From assembly GCA_013396635.1 (NCBI GenBank), contig WBMW01000604.1:1-64000 (forward strand): 64,000 bases of DNA, given 5' to 3'. The notes beneath the pieces were generated by a model. It did not search any database and had not been told where the DNA came from. It saw only the letters and a list, made by a program, of their open reading frames with translations. How positions within the stretch are numbered: position 1 is the stretch's first letter; each line of letters starts with the position of its first letter. Origin of the DNA: Penelope pileata (lineage: Eukaryota > Chordata > Aves > Galliformes > Cracidae). Positions 23,451 to 35,100 of the stretch are shown here, in pieces. A program made the translations under genes and the position numbers.

Positions 23451-24866
23451 TGCTGGCAGTTTTTTGGTTACTGAGTGCAGACATGTTCACCTGGAACACT
23501 CCCATGAGTACCCAAACCCTTCATTAAAGGCATTTCCAGCTCCTGGCTAGACCAGCAATGTAATCAGAAAGGTTCTTAAGCTTTTCTGGGGCTTCCACAT
23601 ACAGATGAATAGCAGAAATAAGAATGAAATGATCCAAATGTTTATTGTTTTCTCATTAAAAGGGACTACTAAATCCTGTAATTTGACTTCTTGCTTAGTA
23701 AAAGCTTTCAAATAATACAAGTATCACGTCTCCGTCTCAGGTACAGAGTCCAAATAATAATGCTCGAGAAGCTCTTGTGAATACTGGAAAAGTAGATCAG
23801 GTTTGCACATGGCTTTGTGTCTTCACCCTTTGATCTCTTCGCTGCAGTAACCCTAGCAGGAGGATGTCAGCCTCCTCTGCACTCTGTGACACCCCCAGGC
23901 ACGACAGCATAACGCTGGCAGGAACACAGCTGTGCAGCCCGAGCACGTGCTGAACTGGCTGCTGCCACACTGAGTGTGTAACAACAGTTCAGCTTGCTCT
24001 GACTCACCCTGTGTGTGGCCATGCATTGCCACAAAACTTGTACGAATTTAGTTTCCCTTGAGACTTATCGCATTTTCAGCGGTGGCAGGAGTTGGCCGAG
24101 AGATCCTAAAGATATGGGAAGGAGAGAGCAAAAGGCAAACAATTTAACTAAGTGTTGTTTCCTTATGAAGCTTGGGCTGACAAACTGAGATGGGTGTCAG
24201 GGGGGGAGAAAAGGAAAAAATCAAGGTGTAATTAAAGTCCAAAGACCTTGCTCAAGTTCTCACAGAAGTTTAACACAGATAGAGACACAGATCTTTCAAG
24301 GCCTCGGGGCCAGTGTCTGGAACATGGAAAGAAAATTGATGGATATTTCAAGGTATAGCCAGTATAGCTAGTAAACCAGGTTTTAAATGTGTAACCTATG
24401 AGAGTGTACTGCTGGAAAGGATGAAAATGCTATCTTTTTGACTCCTAAGAATATATGATGTTTAAAATTTAAACAGGACTAGATAAATAAATCTTTAAAT
24501 AAGACTAGATATGTATTACGGAATGACTCTAACTTGACCCATGCACCGACACAGCGACCTAGCAGGTCTTTTCCTGTGCTAGAGTTTAAATCGTATCTGG
24601 TGGAAAATGCATCATAGGTTAATTAAGTGCCCAGGTATTAGCGGCTTTATTGTATGACTCACTAAATATCGAGTTAGCCTTAATATAGCCTTCTGAAGAT
24701 GTTTGGACAAGCATTTTTATTGATTCAGATTGTTCTGGTGCAGACTGTACTTGAGTGTAATGGACGAAACCTGCATAAAATTTTTAAAAAAATAAAAGAT
24801 TCAAGCTGGTGTTGTAATAAAGGTGTATTAAAACAGACGCCAAAGGAGCTGGACTAAATCATTCAG

Positions 24867-24879
24867 CCACTAGAGGGCA
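24867..24879 (+). promoter_or_regulatory. CTCF core-motif match
   Basis: CCACTAGAGGGCA matches the CTCF core CCASYAGRKGGC at every position. It lies in the intergenic region about 15 kb downstream of BTF3L4 and 4 kb upstream of the ZFYVE9 CpG island. Occupancy cannot be judged from sequence. Confidence 0.5.
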
Positions 24880-26954
24880 AAATCATTACATTGTAATTTT
24901 CACTGCAGGTCTGGTGTTTTTGGAAGGGTGCAATCAGAGTTGGGTTTTACAGTAGAAACTGAATCAGAGATCATTAAGCGCTCCATTAGCAGTGGTGGTA
25001 GTAATGAATATTTGGAGTATTGTTTCTGTAAGATTGTGGTACGCAAGCAGTTACGAGCAGCTGTATGGAAAAAAGCCGACATTTTATCCCATGGAACTGG
25101 GAATAAATGTGTCAGTCATCCAAGCAGTTTGGACCCTTATGTTCACAGCACAGGCTATGTCATGTGTATCAATACGAGGCTGACTATGTGGATCAGGAAC
25201 CACACTGGGAAAGTAATGAGCATTTTGCTGTGAGGTTTCCTAATTGTTTGATGGTACAAGATCAGCCGGCACACTTCTGAATGTTTTGATCAATGTAAGA
25301 TTCTGGAGAGGTTCAGAGCCTCATCTGCAATCCCCTACTCAGTTCTGCCTTTGACTTTCCAGTATCAAGTGTCCCTGTTCTTCTTTCCTCTGGCTCTTGT
25401 CCTCTCCTGCACCTATGCCAATCTGTCATCAAGCATCTATTCTGTGCTCCCATGGAAACTCCCACTCCACTATTCAGAGACCAAGGGTGGGTCAGGCTTG
25501 CTGTAATCCCAAACTGATCTTTCTCTGCTTGGCACGAACCACATCAGTAGCCTGCCCGTGAGAGCAGCCAGAAGCAGATGCCAAATAAAGAGTTTAGTAG
25601 CAGGATAATCATATAGTGTCATTCGTAAGGAGTTCCCAGCTTCCAGCAATGTTTGTCAGACTTCTTGAGTGAGAAATGTTATCCCTGTATGCAATACACT
25701 TCAAAGGATTTGCCTTATGTGAACAACTCCACTCATCCCTTCAACTCATGTAAACATTAGCATCCAGATGGCTGCTCCCGTCATGTGCTCAGGGACACAT
25801 GATCTGTGTCAGATGATGCTGAAGGGGATGACAGGTTGCTTCTTCTTAGTGCCCAAGGAAATCAACTTCTGCATAGACTAGCAACCAGAATCCACAGCTA
25901 AGATCATGTACTTGTCTCTCATGGGTAACAGAATTACAGGACTGAGCTGCATATGTCAAGGAGCAGTTTTTAAAAGCACCTTGTTTTGTTTTTGACATTC
26001 CCACTGTGGGGAAGTCTTACGTTGTTCCTCCCTATAATGTCTCAGTAATTAATTATTTTCACTTGGTAAAAGACCTCACTAAGAGGCTGAATAAGTCTGC
26101 CTTTAGCACACTCACTGAATTTTGGAAGTACTTCAAACCTGTGACTGAGTCACCCCATCACTTTCTTTTAGGCATGGAAACAGATTGAATGTTTTCAGTT
26201 TCAATCTAAATCATTCTTACTGGTCTTCTCTGAACCATGTCTTTTTCAGCTTCTATTAAAGAATTAGGGAATTTGGATATCAGATTTCAGAAGCAGTTAG
26301 GCTAGTGCCAGATAAAAATAAAGACATCATTCTATATTCTCCTGCTCATAAAACCAGGGATTGTATTAGCCCGCTGGCCACAGCACCGCACCACCTGCTC
26401 ATTTGCTTCTGATTATTTGTGATGACTCTCAAGGTTTCTGAGCATTAACTCGTTACAGCACAAATCCCATAATCGTAGTCTCTGTTCTTTGGTGCATGTT
26501 TCTACCTCTGGCTGTATAAAAATGCATATTCCTTGCTATCAAGCTGTCTCAGACACTTTACATTCTGACTTGTTATTTGTTGTATTTATTGTTTACACCA
26601 CTTGCAGACTTGGTAAGGGATGATGTTATGCTCTCCTTAAAGCCATTACTAGAGATATAATACTGCATAGAACCGTCACTATGTGACACAGAAACACGTT
26701 CTGTGATGATGACGACTTATTTCCCCAATTTGTAACTGCCAGTTAGCCAGAGTTTAAACAGTTTAATACGTGCAGTAATGAGTCTGGATCATTCTGGTTT
26801 CTTAATTAAAATGTTTCAAGTTAACAAAACAAATATTTCACAGACCTACTTACCTTGCATAACCAAGCTTGTAACGCCATTAAAAAATCAAATTATTTTG
26901 GCAAGATCTGTCTTCCACATGAATTTGCATTTATTTTGCTTCCATCCTTTAATT

Positions 26955-27440
26955 CTTTTTAAATCAAGTAACGTAGCCAATGTCCCATTATGTTACCCAG
27001 AATTCTTGTCAGGTTGGCAAGCCATAATTACCCTGGTCACCTTGTTTACCCTTTTAAAATACTGGTACAATATTTCATCCAGTCCTCTGGAACCTCAACA
27101 GCGTTCCAAGATTTGTTGAAAATCAACATTAATTGTCTAAAGATACTCTGTGCCAGTGCTTTTAAAACTTTTGGATGCAAGTTACCTAGACCTGCTGATG
27201 CCCAGCTTTATTCGCTTCTGTTTAATGTCCCCCTCAGTGCCTGTTGTAATGGAATGTATTTCATCATCATCGTATGATCTTTGTGTATCACCTGGATCTT
27301 CCCAAAATGCCAATCAGAAAAATTTATTGAGCTCTTCTACCTTCCTGAATTACTGTTAACATTTCTGCCATTTCCATCTAGTAACACCCAAAACATTGCT
27401 AAGCTTCCTTTATCCCCAAATTTTGCCAAGTAGTTTAAAC
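26955..27440 (-). mobile_element. Degenerate CR1/L3-type LINE fragment (reverse transcriptase N-terminal part)
   Basis: Read on the minus strand, the segment around 27190-27030 translates as NLHPKVLKAL, then IFNKSWNAVEVPEDWMK, then after a frame break a DPGNYRP-like region. That is the conserved stretch ahead of the reverse-transcriptase core of CR1/L3 LINEs. Further 5' on the same strand (about 27395) is an LDGNGR-like patch, also typical of the segment between the endonuclease and reverse transcriptase. Stops and frameshifts show an old, dead copy. Confidence 0.7.
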
Positions 27441-29049
27441 ATTCTCCTTATTTCTCCATAACTGGTGGTCACAGACTACTCCTACATCATTTTAATCCTG
27501 TACTAATTGTGCGTAACTCCTCAGTGTACGTACATTGTCACAAACCCACATCTCTGTTCTGGCCCTGTAACTCTCAGCTGCCCCCTCCAATTATAGCATT
27601 TTCCAGCTGTGGTCTCCTCACCCACTTCCCAGTTCCCCACCTTTGTGCAAGCTGGAGTCTCCACATCCACAGGCTGCCTTTTATGTCTTTTATTGTCTTT
27701 TTTCCTTGGTCATTTCTCATAAACAGCCAGGCAATGATGGTGAAAGTCTTAGGAAAAGAGGTGGTGGACTCAATGCCAAATGTCCGTGCTATCATCTGGG
27801 GTATTATTAGGCACGCTTTTCTTGTCACGACGCTGTAGATGCTCACTGACATGAGTCTGATGGACTACAAAGCGCTGAAGATTTTTTTTTTTACGGATTT
27901 GTAACTCTGACAGTTGTACTGAATGTGCCGAGTAAATGATCCATGCCTTATAGGCTTGCTGGGACTTGGGACCAAAATTATTGTTTGCACATAGAGTTTT
28001 TCACTTTTCATGCCCAAATTCTTCCTGTTTGGATGCTAGCAGAGGGAGCGTGCTGTGGAGACAAGAAGGATGTTTGCCCTGTTTTCACTTCAGGCGTCTG
28101 GAACCACAGTGGCCCAGAGATGCAACCCAAGATTTGCTGAGCTCCTGCTCTCCTAGATACCTCATCTTCACTGGGAACAAGTCATGTGGCACCCATGCTA
28201 CACAGACACCGGGGGACAGAGCGTGAGGCCATGTCCCATCGTCCCAACTCATGGAGATTTTCCTCATTACTCCTTTTTTTCCACGCTTCCTTCAGATCTT
28301 TCTCTTGCAGAACAGCCAGCGATGGTCTCCTTCAGGTGAAAACTCAGTGTTTGGTGAGAAAAACTTCCAGTGAATGGCTGCATGCAGCGGGATTAAAATG
28401 GAGCAAAATTCTGGTGGTGAGATGACGCTGAGACACACGTAGCTGGCAAACCACATGCACGCACTTGGCTGCAGGGTGTAAGTGTTGGATTGCTCATCCT
28501 TTATTTCCTTTTGTTTGTCAGGCAGATTGCATGTTCAGCCGTCTGAGCTGCTCCATGAGAGTTGTTCTGAGGGCAGTGATTGTGTACGGGATCAGAACTC
28601 ATCTGTGCTTTACAGGCGTGACCCCGCTAACTGCCAGGGACAGCACGCTGGGGTTAACCAGCAGCGCTTTATGGGAGAAAACAAATTCCACCGCCATTAA
28701 CACGCTGCCACCTGATATGACTGATGAGTATTTTTTATCTCCTCAGCTCTTTGCCTGTGGATTGATGATTCAGTTGATTGGGAGTATCTTGTATTTTCTG
28801 CTTGAAAAGCACATCGTTCTACCAGAGTCGATGAATAAACATTCAGTGCTTCTTTTTCACTTTGGGCGGGATGGGCTGAGCTTGGAGCAGGGAGGCCTAG
28901 ATTTCATCACCTTATTAACCACCCAGTGTGAAGAAGTAGCGCTGGTGGCAGGGAATGGCAGAGAACTGGCAGCACCACACTCGCTTCTCCCCTCCCTACG
29001 CCTCTCAGCGGGCCGGGGCGGTGTAAGGGGAGCCCGGCGGTGCGAGGGG

Positions 29050-29159
29050 AGCCGGGCGGCGCGAGGCGTTGGCCGTTGGCGCGGGCACGCGGCTGAGGCG
29101 TTGGCGAGGGCTCGGCGGGGTGAGGCGCTGCCGGGGCTGCNCGCCTGCTGCCGGCCGAG
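29050..29159 (+). other. ZFYVE9: Candidate ZFYVE9 non-coding exon 1 (start unknown)
   Basis: A strong splice donor (CCGAG|GTGAGTGAG) ends this GC-rich segment at 29159/29160. The start shown is arbitrary. Another donor could be hidden in the gap at 29221-29339. Confidence 0.4.
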
Positions 29160-29360
29160 GTGAGTGAGCCCTCCGCCCCCGGGCCCGGGAGGCCGTGGTA
29201 CCCCGCTCTCAGGCCCCCGCNNNNNNNNNNNNNNNNNNNNNNNNNNNNNNNNNNNNNNNNNNNNNNNNNNNNNNNNNNNNNNNNNNNNNNNNNNNNNNNN
29301 NNNNNNNNNNNNNNNNNNNNNNNNNNNNNNNNNNNNNNNGTGAGGCGCTGCCGGGGCTGC
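29120..29360 (+). repeat. Duplicated 21-mer flanking the assembly gap
   Basis: The same 21 bases (GTGAGGCGCTG then CCGGGGCTGC) occur at 29120-29140 and 29340-29360, on the two sides of the N run. This suggests either a GC-rich tandem repeat or unmerged contig ends. Confidence 0.85.
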
Positions 29361-32063
29361 GGGCTCTCCGCGGGGTGCGAGGCGTCCGGCGAGGCCGGGA
29401 GCCAGGCCGTGGCCCTCCGCCCAGCTAGAGGGCGGCTGCAGGAGCCCCCTGCCCGCCCCTCGCCCCGCGAGGCTGTCCCCGGTGGGAGGCTNCGCCCCGC
29501 CGCCCTTGTGCCCTGAGGGAGAGGCGAAGGGGAGGGCAGCGATCAGCCCTCAGCGGCGGTCGGCGAGCCCCCTCCTCGCCGCTCCCCGCCGACCCCTCCC
29601 CGGCTGCTGGAGGAGGGCCCCTCGCCGGCTCCGCGCGGCCCGGGACCCCCCAGCGCGGGGCGAGGCGCTACCCGGGCCTGGCCGGGCGCTGGCGGCAGCG
29701 GGGAGGGGAGGATCCCTGTTCGCATCTCGTGCCCTTTTTATGGCCGGATCCGCGCTCTGTCCCCGGGCGCCGAACGCGAGCCGCTGCCCGCGGTGTGTAA
29801 CAAGTCCTGCGACGGGGGGATGGGGCGGGAGGTGTTTTGTAACATCGCCCGTGCGGCCGAACTGTGGTCGTGCCTCGCTCCGAGGACAGCTGGCACTTCT
29901 GGCACGGCGCGGCCGGCTTCGTGCAGAGGTGGGCTCGCTGCTGGCTCCTGGGCGCTGCGGTTCGGCGGGTGCGGGTGGTGGGGTGCCCGGAGAGCTGCTT
30001 TTATCTTTAACCAGACCGGGAAACGGGGAGCAGATGGGAATTGATAGACTTTCTGGTTTTGTTTATAGATATTCCTGATTATTTTATGATCAAGCTGTTT
30101 TTTTTTAAAGGGTTTAATTTTTACGCATGCTTCCGTTCAGTTCAAGTGTTAGAAGTGGAGAGAACTGGGAATCTCAGAATCTGGTGACCTTTGTGTTCAG
30201 AGTGGTCGGATTGGGTTAGAATTTGGGACTGACACTGCTCGCAGTCCTTGGGTCCAGGCTGAACCCAAACCTGGAAGGGACCCTGTGTAAGTGAATAAAG
30301 CAAAAATGAGATAACTCTGCTTGAATAAAAGCTTTTGTTTTCTTTGGGCAGCATTTTATTTAGACCATGTTTTAAAACACAGCTTTCGTTAGCAAATCAT
30401 TTTTGATTGCATTGAATGAATCCAGGCTTTAGACACACCTTCAGTGGTTACAACAACCAAATCCTTTGTTGCTGTGTGAAGCCAGTGGTGCACTTTTATT
30501 TTTAAGTTACAGCACGTGATATGAAACCACCAGAACTGTCTCCTTGACCCAGGAGGGACAAAATTAAAAATCTCTTGAGAGGTTTGAGGAGTCTGAAATG
30601 GAAGCTGAGAAAGGACCTAATATCTCAGACCTGTCTCCTTCTGATCCCAGCTCTGATCTAAACCTAATAAGTTGCCATCTGCAGGCACATGATGTTGGAT
30701 TCTCTAATTGTCCATTGCCTTCTTTGGTGCCTGGAAAGGGAAGAAAAAACACCCCAAAGCTGCAGCACCGAGTCCTGGTACTGGGTGTTAATTCTGTGCT
30801 AGCTGTGAGTCAGTTATTAGGCAGGGGATTAAATACTTTCCGAAGCACATTTTGGGATCTGAGGCCTGGGGCTAAGGCTGAGATGAAATACAGTTTTTTT
30901 TTTTTAGTTAGGGAAGTCTGGCTGTGACTGTCTCAGGGAACAAAGGTGGAGACTGAACAAAGATGCAGTATTAAAACTTGTGGCCAAGGAATGATAAGCT
31001 TTTAAGGTCTGCTGCTGTCTGTCCACGGGCTCTGCAAACGTGAACAGAAAGCAGCTTACTGTTTTTTTGCTTTACAGGCTCTTTATGAAAACTTACCTGC
31101 AATTATTTTGCAGAAGGATTGAAGGTGTGCTGTTGAACAAAAGTTGGCTGAAAACAAGTGGCTTTTGGAATAAGTTGTGTGTTAGTGTTTTGTTGATCAG
31201 AATAATCTTATTGATGTACTAGGATGAGAATCTTTCAAATAAGTGTGAGCTTCTTGACAAAAAAATGAGGGTTAATAATATCCCTGTGTGTGTGCCAATG
31301 AGTCAGGAGCCATATCCAGAACATTGTTGGAAGATACCAATGTACTGAGAGACTACATTGAAAGTTTCATGCAAAAACCACTGTTTATTTTCTTTTGATG
31401 TGATTGAGATTAGATTGTTGGAAGAAATTAAAAGATGGCCTGTTTGAGGGGTCTGTTTGTGATTCCTTATGAGACTTGAACTTTGAAATGAGCAGAAATG
31501 TGAACTGACATGCTCAGTTTTCCCTCCTGTTGTTTGTATTATGTGTTGGGAAATGTTTCCCTGCAATGACACTGGAAGTTTGCAAAGCTTTCTGTTGTTG
31601 GTAATAAAGATACAAGCCAGAGTGAATGGGTGAAACTAAGCCTGAGTTTTAGGAGATGGAAACAGCTTTTACCTCTGTGTTGACTTTAAGTGTTGGTTAC
31701 ATCTTGCAGCATTGGCAAGATTACATTGGTTCATGCAGAAGGGTGGGAAGTTTTAAAAGATACAGGGAGAATCCTTCATTTGTGTAGCAGTTTCTACTTG
31801 ACTGGCTACTTAAATGGGAATTCGGGATACCTACTGCTACAAATGAATTTGGCTAGCAGCTAGAGCAGAACATGCTATGTTGTTACCAAAAGAAAAAGTG
31901 TGAAAAACACTCTTAAGAGAGTGATAAAGGACTAGTAGCACTGCCTGTATTTAGTAATTATTTATTTTATAGATAAAGTTATTTGATTTTTACAGACCAA
32001 GTACTTTTCTACTTACTGTTTTGTTGGCTGGTAACACTTAATTGAAATCAAAGTCTAACACGA

Positions 32064-32108
32064 TTTTTTTTCTTTTTCTTTCTTTCTTTCTTTCTTTTTT
32101 TTTTTTTT
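32064..32108. repeat. (TTTC)n / poly-T low-complexity tract
   Basis: A run of T with five or more TTTC units. It is a likely length-variable locus. Confidence 0.85.
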
Positions 32109-35100
32109 AATTTTCGCTTCTGAGATTTCTTTTAAACTTCTAATATTTGTAGATTGTAAGGTGTCCTGTAACCTCTTAAAAAGTATAGTTCTCAGCTGGT
32201 GTTGGTGAGGAGTGAGAGTGAGCTTCATACCTTGGGTACTAAGCCATCCCTTTCAGTGTTCATTCCTCTAAAAAGCACTCAATGCTTTTGTCTTTGTTTC
32301 TGGAATGTGCTTTAGGATACTTTTTTCTCTTTGGTGTCATCCATGTGCTGAGTTTTGGATACTTAGGAGGAATGTAACTATTCAGAATGCCATAGCAGAC
32401 AGGTGGAATAGGAAAAATACTTTTAAGGTGCAGTATTCTTTCACTGAGTCTTTGCAGTATTGCTTTGCAATTATATTGCTGTTGTATTGACAGAAGAGGT
32501 AAGTAGAAGTGTGTAACACTGATACTCATCTTTCAGAAATAACAGCCCTCCTAGTGGTCCATCAGCATGCAATACGCTGAAGGTGAAAGGCAGAGAAAAT
32601 CTGTAAGTGGTCACTTGAAGTGTTTTGAAGAGCTGTACTAGAGCGATTATTAGTTTATAAACATAGGTTCAAGGCAAGTAGTCTATGGCCAGGAGCTTAT
32701 GGGTGACAGCACTGCATAGACTGCTCCTTCAGAACTCTTTCTCTGGGTCTTCTCTAGTGGGATTTAAATTAAAGAAGCAATTCCAGACAGCCAAATTTTG
32801 CATACAGTTCTGTTAGAGTTTTAAAAAAAAAAAAAAAGGAGCAAACAAAAAAGTGATAAACTATGTGAAAACCAAGCGTGGAGTCACAGTCTGTAGATTT
32901 TTTTATGTTTTAGTGAGGAGCTAGCATGCTCTCTGAACAGCTCCCGTGATGCCTGCAGCATGAACCAGGGCAGTGGTTTCATGTTGGTTCAGTTCTGAAG
33001 ATCAATGGGAAGGGTTTAAAACAACCTTTAACGTTGTTTTGCTTCTGTGAAAAATCTGGGAATGTCATTACATGGCAGTCTGACTGATGTTAGTGTTTTG
33101 AAGTTACAGTGTCCAAATATGATTTTTTCACCTATTCTTTCCAATGTGCATTGAACAAATGTACGTGGGTTCAGGCTGGATTTCCACTTGCATTAATGTT
33201 TCATTTTTTTGAGTAGCAATTACTAACCTTCATATTGAATTGTTTTCAGATGATCGCAAGGCCTGTACTCTCCATATGCCACCTCGGTGTTGCATGTAGA
33301 ATATACAAATATCTTTGCCTTGTTTGCTGTAAATATTGCTTATATTCTGCATACTCTGATGGCAACTGAAGTGACGAATCTGCCTTATGAGTCAGCGGGG
33401 TCACTTTGAGATCCGTCGTTTAAGGGAATGCGTTGAAGGTACCGAAGCATTCTGGTAGGCAGCATCATCTTCGGTTCTCCATCAAGAACTGAGCTGCATG
33501 CTGCTGCTTCATTTTTTGCTTTCTATACTTCTCTCCCTCTCTTTTTAATATCAATAAGAAGCTTTATTTATTTTTTAAGGGACTGATTGCATAATGAAGT
33601 GTGGTAGGACTTTACAGTTGGAAACGGCATTGGCAGGTAATAATTTTGCTTAAAATTGTTTTGTTGGATTTCTGCTACTGGTTCTGTTCCAACGTAGCAA
33701 CAAAGGTGGAAAGCTTTCTGATGGAGGCTTGAGGCACCAGCTGGTATCTTAGATGGCGATGCTGAGCCTTGGTTTAGGGTCTGGCCTTGTATACAAAATA
33801 ATGCAGTAATGTATCTTCGCTGCTCTCCTCCTGTTTGTTAGCCTGGCTGGAGCTGAACTGCTCTTCACAGTAGGTAGCAAAAAGAGCTAGAGCCTAATGT
33901 AGACGAAAGTGTAACTGTTTTTTTTTTTTTCTGCTATTATCTGTGTATGAAAATACTTCTGTGCTGTCGATTTCACTTTGGTAACTATTTTAGGACTGTT
34001 TCCCAGCAATTCATGATTAGTGACAGAGGAATTAGGCATGATCAGAGATACTGGAAATGTTTGGAGCCTTTGCATATGTTGAGCCAATCTCTTGCCCTGT
34101 TAGGAGTTAGCAAGTAAATGCAGTCTTCCAAATAATGGCTGTGTTTACTGGTAATGTTTCACTATGAGTCTTACTTACTGACTTCTTGTGCTTCTCATGG
34201 CTGCCCTAGTAATACTTACCTGCCTTACCTCTAGATTCTGGTAGTGTTCTAAATTACTGTGATGTCAAAGATTTTTGTTTACCTCTGTGATATGCTGAAA
34301 CTCTTTTTATAAATAACAGAACTCTATAGATGAGTTCAGTGTACAACATCTATCTTTAAATATTTATATTTAAAAGTTTAAAATGTTATTTGAGGAAGGT
34401 GAAATACATCACAGAATTCATGGAAGGTTATCAGTGAAGGAACATATGCTGATACGTTCCTGTAAAAGTAGTACAATGAACTTAAAAGGCGTTGGTGATG
34501 TTCAGTGTAAGAAGCACATCAAAGAGCTTTCTAAATCCCATAATAGCTTCTGTATCTGTGAATGACACTGACTATTAGAGGAGCTTTTCTGTTTCCAGAT
34601 GCAGTTTTGTAGTGTCAGAACTCTGCTTTGAACTCAGCGCACATGTTGACTTGCCTGTGTGCGCTCTGCGTGAGATCCGGGGGTTGGTTCAGGATTGCTG
34701 AAATAATGGCTGAGCCCTTTGGAACTAGGAATTTGTAGTAAATATATAGTTGTGATAAATTCAAAAATAATCGGCAAATCAGATGAAAGTAAATAAAGTG
34801 TATTACTTCATGTGTTGGCCAGTCAGATTGTTGGAGATCTGGGAGATGGGAAGTCTGGGACAAAAGTTGCAGATAGTTCCCGATCTGGGTTGTTCTGCTT
34901 CTCACTCATTACCTACTGCACTTTTATTTCATTTGTTTCTTTCAGCCTGGTCAGTGAAGCTGCTCTCTCATTTCTTCTTTTCAGCAGCTTTGCTTCTGGT
35001 TTTTGCTCTCCCATAGCTTCTCCCCAACTGTGGCTCCTTGGTTCCAGTGGTCTGGGTTCCTCTGTGCTGTGCTCAGACCTCGCTGGGGTGCCAGGTGTGC

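Larger units (their letters stand above)
9691..28960. other. Intergenic region between BTF3L4 and ZFYVE9
   Basis: About 19 kb with no exon chain or conserved protein that I can recognise. Open frames here are short and lack family motifs. Contents I can support are a long inverted repeat (11629-11718), poly(A) and poly(T) runs (about 12332-12353, 13151-13168, 19389-19409), an 18-bp palindrome (15866-15883), MIR-like remnants (about 23270-23450 and possibly 11445-11515), a CTCF-like motif (24867-24879) and a minus-strand LINE fossil (about 26955-27440). One ambiguous base lies at 13925. Confidence 0.7.
28980..29960. promoter_or_regulatory. ZFYVE9: CpG island, inferred ZFYVE9 promoter
   Basis: Very GC-rich DNA with dense CpG. 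It includes degenerate GAGGCGYTG-like repeats (29060-29140), an assembly gap at 29221-29339 and single ambiguous bases at 29141 and 29492. It is the only CpG island between BTF3L4 and the ZFYVE9 coding exons, on the expected side and at a plausible distance. No TATA box was seen. Confidence 0.7.
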
